Source of the DNA: Candidatus Brocadia pituitae | GTDB lineage: Bacteria > Planctomycetota > Brocadiia > Brocadiales > Brocadiaceae | DNA: 64,000 bases | Direction of reading: 5' to 3' | Assembly (NCBI GenBank): GCA_017347445.1 | Contig: AP021856.1 | Location: forward strand, 434,001 to 498,000 | Shown here: positions 61,326 to 64,000 of the stretch, one piece after another | How positions within the stretch are numbered: position 1 is the stretch's first letter | Layout: each line of letters starts with the position of its first letter | Notes under the pieces: model-generated | Database searches by the model: none | What the model was told of the DNA's origin: nothing | Seen by the model: the letters and a program-made list of their open reading frames with translations, nothing else | Made by a program: the position numbers and the translations under genes

Positions 61326-61697
61326 ATGAAAATTATACTTTTCTTGATTATCGTAATTGCCCTTGCAGGATGCGCTGCTGTGGAAAAAGATAAGGCATTA
61401 GAATTCATGCCTCCTGATGCCCCGATCCAGAAGATATCAATAACTGCAAAGCGATTTGAGTTTACACCCGAAATGCTGCAGATAAAGCAAGGCGTACACG
61501 TTATTCTTGAAATAGAAAGCCTGGATGTGACACATGGTTTTAAGATTGAACATTATGGAATCAATATAACGATCCCTGAAAAAAGAAGAGTTGCCGTTGA
61601 ATTTTATGCCAGGAAACCAGGAACGTATCCGTTCCAGTGTTCTCACTTTTGCGGTGCAGGACACTTTGGAATGAAAGGAAAGATCATTGTAGAGTAG
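61326..61697 (+). CDS. CuA-type cupredoxin lipoprotein
   Basis: The protein has about 123 aa, taking ATG 61326, which gives lipoprotein signal IILFLIIVIALAGC. The mature chain is a single cupredoxin domain of the cytochrome-oxidase subunit II/N2O-reductase type. Likely CuA ligands are His in DVTHGFKIEHYG and the loop CSHFCGAGHFGM (Cys-x3-Cys-x3-His-x2-Met). No subunit I or membrane hairpin is present, so this is a free-standing electron carrier or copper-sensing protein attached to a membrane. Context with WrbA and a radical SAM gene does not fix its partner. Confidence 0.82.
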   Translation: MKIILFLIIVIALAGCAAVEKDKALEFMPPDAPIQKISITAKRFEFTPEMLQIKQGVHVILEIESLDVTHGFKIEHYGINITIPEKRRVAVEFYARKPGTYPFQCSHFCGAGHFGMKGKIIVE

Positions 61698-61713
61698 CCG
61701 GGGATATACCTGT

Positions 61714-63141
61714 GTGAAGATCCTCATTGTCGTTACCAATCGATACTGCGGGCCTATGCCAGTTGTGCCGATCGGTGCATGCCTTGTGGCTGAAGCCGCC
61801 GAACGGGACGGTCACGCGGTCAGGGTATTGGATTTGATGTTTGCAATAAACCCGGTACATGCCCTGGAGTCTGAACTTGGCAATTTCAAGCCCGATATCG
61901 TAGGTCTTTCTATACGAAATATCGACAATAATGACATGCAAAATCCTGTGGCTTTCTTTCAGGATTTGAAACCACTGGTAAAAACCATACGCAATAACGT
62001 GCGATCAACTCTTGTTCTTGGTGGCGCTGCAGTTGCTGTCATGCCTGAAGAATTGCTTCGTTATACGGGGGCAGACTGGGCAATCCTGGGTGACGGAGAA
62101 GTCGTCTTTCCTGAATTAGCAGCTTCGCTTTCTAAAGGCGAGTTCCCGAATCGAATCCCGGGCATTGCATGGTGTGAGAACGGTATCTTCAGGAAGAATG
62201 CCGGTTATGTAAGCCGTTTTTCCGATGGCTGCCTGGTTCCCGATTTCTACCGATGGATTGATATGCATGCCTACCTGTCCAGGTTATCAACGGTTCCCAT
62301 TCAAACAAAACTCGGATGCCACTTCAAATGTGTATACTGTACCTACCGGAAAATTGAAGGATACGATTACCGTTTCTGTGATCCCGCAATGGTGGTCGAT
62401 ACGATTGAGCACCTTGCTGACATGGGATTCAGAGACATTGAATTTGTTGACAATGTATTTAATTCCCCCTATGAACATGCATTTGCTATCTGTGAAGGTG
62501 TTGCCAGAGCCCAGCCCGATGTTCGTCTCCAGAGCCTGGAATTAAACCCGCTTTTCATAGACGACGAACTTCTTACCGTGATGGAGAAGTCCGGTTTTGT
62601 TGGTATGGGCATTACGGCTGAAAGTGCGTCCGGCATTGTCCTGGAGGGTCTCCAGAAAGGGTTTACCAGTGAACATGTCCGGATCGCAGCCCGGGTTGTT
62701 CAACGTCACAAGATACCTTGCCTGTGGATCTTCATGCTGGGAGGGCCATGCGAAACAAAAGATACCGTTCAGGAAACGTTGCATTTTGCAGAACAATTCA
62801 TACGTCCAAAAGACGTGGCGTTTTTCAATATAGGAATACGCATCTATCCTGGCACTGAACTTGAACAGAGGGCTCGCGAGGAAGGAGTTCTGGCGTCGCC
62901 TCCTCAGGAAATGCTGGAACCCGTGTTTTACCTTTCTCCCAACCTTGATCTGGATTGGTTGCTCAGTGCCATACGAAATGTCCTGAAGGCACATCTAAAC
63001 TATATTGACTCAAATACCATTGGTCTTTCATTTCTCCCGGCCTTGAATCGTCTGGGATACAGGGCTGGAGTCAGATCTCCCCTTTGGAGATATACTCGTT
63101 TTATCCGGCGCGGACTCAGGCTTTTTGGAATGGATGTATGA
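61714..63141 (+). CDS. B12-binding-domain radical SAM protein
   Basis: This 475-aa protein starts at GTG. The N-terminal cobalamin-binding-like Rossmann domain covers about 1-150 (MKILIVVTNRYCGPMPVVPIGACLVAEAAERDGHAVRVLDL; STLVLGGAAVAVMPEELL; ADWAILGDGEVVFPEL). The radical SAM domain has the 4Fe-4S motif CHFKCVYC (C-x3-C-x2-C) in TKLGCHFKCVYCTYRKIEGYDYR, followed by the barrel motif MLGGPCETKDT. Such class B or oxidative-type enzymes act on lipids, peptides or natural products. It precedes a type III polyketide synthase gene, suggesting a joint lipid or polyketide pathway (inference). Confidence 0.85.
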   Translation: MKILIVVTNRYCGPMPVVPIGACLVAEAAERDGHAVRVLDLMFAINPVHALESELGNFKPDIVGLSIRNIDNNDMQNPVAFFQDLKPLVKTIRNNVRSTLVLGGAAVAVMPEELLRYTGADWAILGDGEVVFPELAASLSKGEFPNRIPGIAWCENGIFRKNAGYVSRFSDGCLVPDFYRWIDMHAYLSRLSTVPIQTKLGCHFKCVYCTYRKIEGYDYRFCDPAMVVDTIEHLADMGFRDIEFVDNVFNSPYEHAFAICEGVARAQPDVRLQSLELNPLFIDDELLTVMEKSGFVGMGITAESASGIVLEGLQKGFTSEHVRIAARVVQRHKIPCLWIFMLGGPCETKDTVQETLHFAEQFIRPKDVAFFNIGIRIYPGTELEQRAREEGVLASPPQEMLEPVFYLSPNLDLDWLLSAIRNVLKAHLNYIDSNTIGLSFLPALNRLGYRAGVRSPLWRYTRFIRRGLRLFGMDV

Positions 63142-63158
63142 GACACAAAGGACGGTAT

Positions 63159-63291
63159 AACCACAAAGGCACAAGGGACACAAAGGAGAAGATGAGAGGA
63201 TATAAAGGTGGGGAGGTGAGATCTTCATTTTTCTCAGCTTCAAAGTTTTATGATTTTTTCTTTGTGCACCTTAAGTCTTTGTGGTTTTAAA
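63159..63291. repeat. Imperfect inverted repeat with CACAAAGG ends
   Basis: ACCACAAAGGCACAA at 63160 is mirrored by TTGTGCACCTTAAG then CTTTGTGGT near 63264-63286. Related CACAAAGG strings occur at 6569-6595 and 58117-58132, each in a gap between genes. It is probably a dispersed repeat family. It fills most of the 189-bp gap before the PKS gene. Confidence 0.5.
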
Positions 63292-63330
63292 AACGTATAA
63301 ATAAACAAGTATTCAGAGAATGATATTTTG

Positions 63331-64000
63331 ATGGCGAGTCATGGTAAAAACCTATCCTCGGATTCTAAAAATGGGAATGTCCGTATAGCGTCGATCGCAG
63401 TTGCCACACCACCTTATACGGTAAACCAGTCCCAGGCTGAGGAGTTTCTGGTAAGGGCATATTCTGACAAACTGAGCAAAAAGAATTTGGCAATACTGCG
63501 AAAGATTTTTGCCCATCCGAGCATATTGCACCGACATGTTGCACTGGACGACCTCAATGGTCTTATCAACGAGCACCCGGATAAACGTATCGCACGCTTT
63601 ACACGCTGGGCGGTGGACCTTTCGTCTCAAGCAATCCTTAAGGCACTCACCCCCGTTGGATTGACCCCGGACAAGGTATCTGGGTTGGTGGTTAATACCT
63701 GTACTGGATATATTTGTCCCGGCATATCCACCTATCTCATAGAAAAACTCAGCATGTCAAACAAGACACGCGCCCACGACCTGGTTGGAAGCGGTTGTGG
63801 GGGAGGAATTCCCAACCTGCAAGTTTGCGAGGATATGGCAAAGGGTACGGACGATGGGGTAATCGTATGCGTTTCTGTAGAGATCTGCAGTGCTACATTT
63901 CAGATGGCGGATGATTTGAGCTTAGTTATCTCAAATGCACTCTTTGCCGACGGCGCCTCTGCATCTGTCCTTTGGCGTCGTTCTGAAGGGCTGGAGCTGA
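63331..64000 (+). CDS. Type III polyketide synthase (chalcone/stilbene synthase family), 5' part
   Basis: The first 223 codons of a thiolase-fold condensing enzyme. The reading frame begins MASHGKNLSSDSKNGNVRIA. The conserved start ASIAVATPPYTVNQSQAEEF is followed by RFTRWAVDLSSQAILKAL. The active-site Cys lies in VVNTCTGYICPGISTYLIEKL, and further family motifs are DLVGSGCGGGIPNLQVCED and NALFADGASASVLW. Type III PKSs condense malonyl-CoA units onto acyl-CoA starters to form pyrones, phenols or alkylresorcinols. The gene runs past the window edge. It follows the B12-radical SAM gene by 189 bp. Confidence 0.88.
   Translation, partial: MASHGKNLSSDSKNGNVRIASIAVATPPYTVNQSQAEEFLVRAYSDKLSKKNLAILRKIFAHPSILHRHVALDDLNGLINEHPDKRIARFTRWAVDLSSQAILKALTPVGLTPDKVSGLVVNTCTGYICPGISTYLIEKLSMSNKTRAHDLVGSGCGGGIPNLQVCEDMAKGTDDGVIVCVSVEICSATFQMADDLSLVISNALFADGASASVLWRRSEGLEL

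Overview
The window looks like chromosome from an anaerobic, Gram-negative bacterium, most likely an anammox planctomycete (Brocadiales: Kuenenia/Brocadia/Jettenia relatives). This placement is an inference. It rests on the mix of several TonB-dependent receptors, DUF11-repeat lipoproteins, an anaerobic-type cobalt/B12 locus, hemerythrin, and a B12-binding radical SAM protein beside a type III polyketide synthase. No rRNA or tRNA gene was seen, so taxonomy cannot be fixed from the window itself.

Layout. (1) 1-136 is the start of a TrkA-N-type protein on the minus strand. (2) 372-6124 is a tripartite RND efflux operon (adaptor, pump, outer-membrane channel). (3) 6190-19510, all on the minus strand, is a large corrinoid/metal-uptake region. 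It holds two TonB-dependent receptor operons. One is receptor-exbB-exbD-tonB. The other is a BtuB-like receptor, a DUF4430 protein, an exported CobN/HmuS-like chelatase, a MotA/TolQ/ExbB protein and a DUF2149 protein. Each operon is preceded by two cobalamin riboswitches in series with an intrinsic terminator between them. The two control cassettes are copies of each other, and the copy extends into the signal peptides of otherwise unlike receptors. (4) 19560-26645 is a type III restriction-modification locus (res, an AlbA_2/Schlafen-type regulator, and mod broken by a frameshift). (5) 26793-33177 is a cobalt uptake and B12 synthesis operon (cbiM, a CbiN-like gene, cbiQ, cbiO, cobD, cobQ) with a promoter, a cobalamin riboswitch and a terminator in front.

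(6) 33329-39972 carries mltA, two paralogous DUF11 lipoproteins (the first behind a GEMM/c-di-GMP-I-like element), a hemerythrin-domain protein and a small Cys-containing protein. (7) 40063-43846, minus strand, is a three-gene operon of unknown function. (8) 44253-51567 is a compact operon of TonB receptor, periplasmic binding protein, histidine kinase, response regulator and REC-PAS-GGDEF-EAL protein. (9) 51829-58093 has a C39-like secreted protein, then a proteostasis group (GroEL, Hsp20, Lon). (10) 58155-60500 has a toxin-antitoxin remnant, argC, a second GEMM-like element and a decayed NmrA-type gene. (11) 60685-64000 has WrbA, a CuA-type lipoprotein, a B12-binding radical SAM protein and the start of a type III PKS.

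The unifying theme is cobalt/corrinoid economy. Five cobalamin riboswitches govern outer-membrane receptors, their TonB energisers, an exported chelatase-like protein, cobalt import and late corrinoid synthesis, and at least one likely B12-dependent enzyme lies in the same window. The second theme is small mobile repeats: a 150-bp MITE with IS66-like ends and 8-bp target duplications (two copies), an in-frame palindrome inside cobQ, and several short palindromes.
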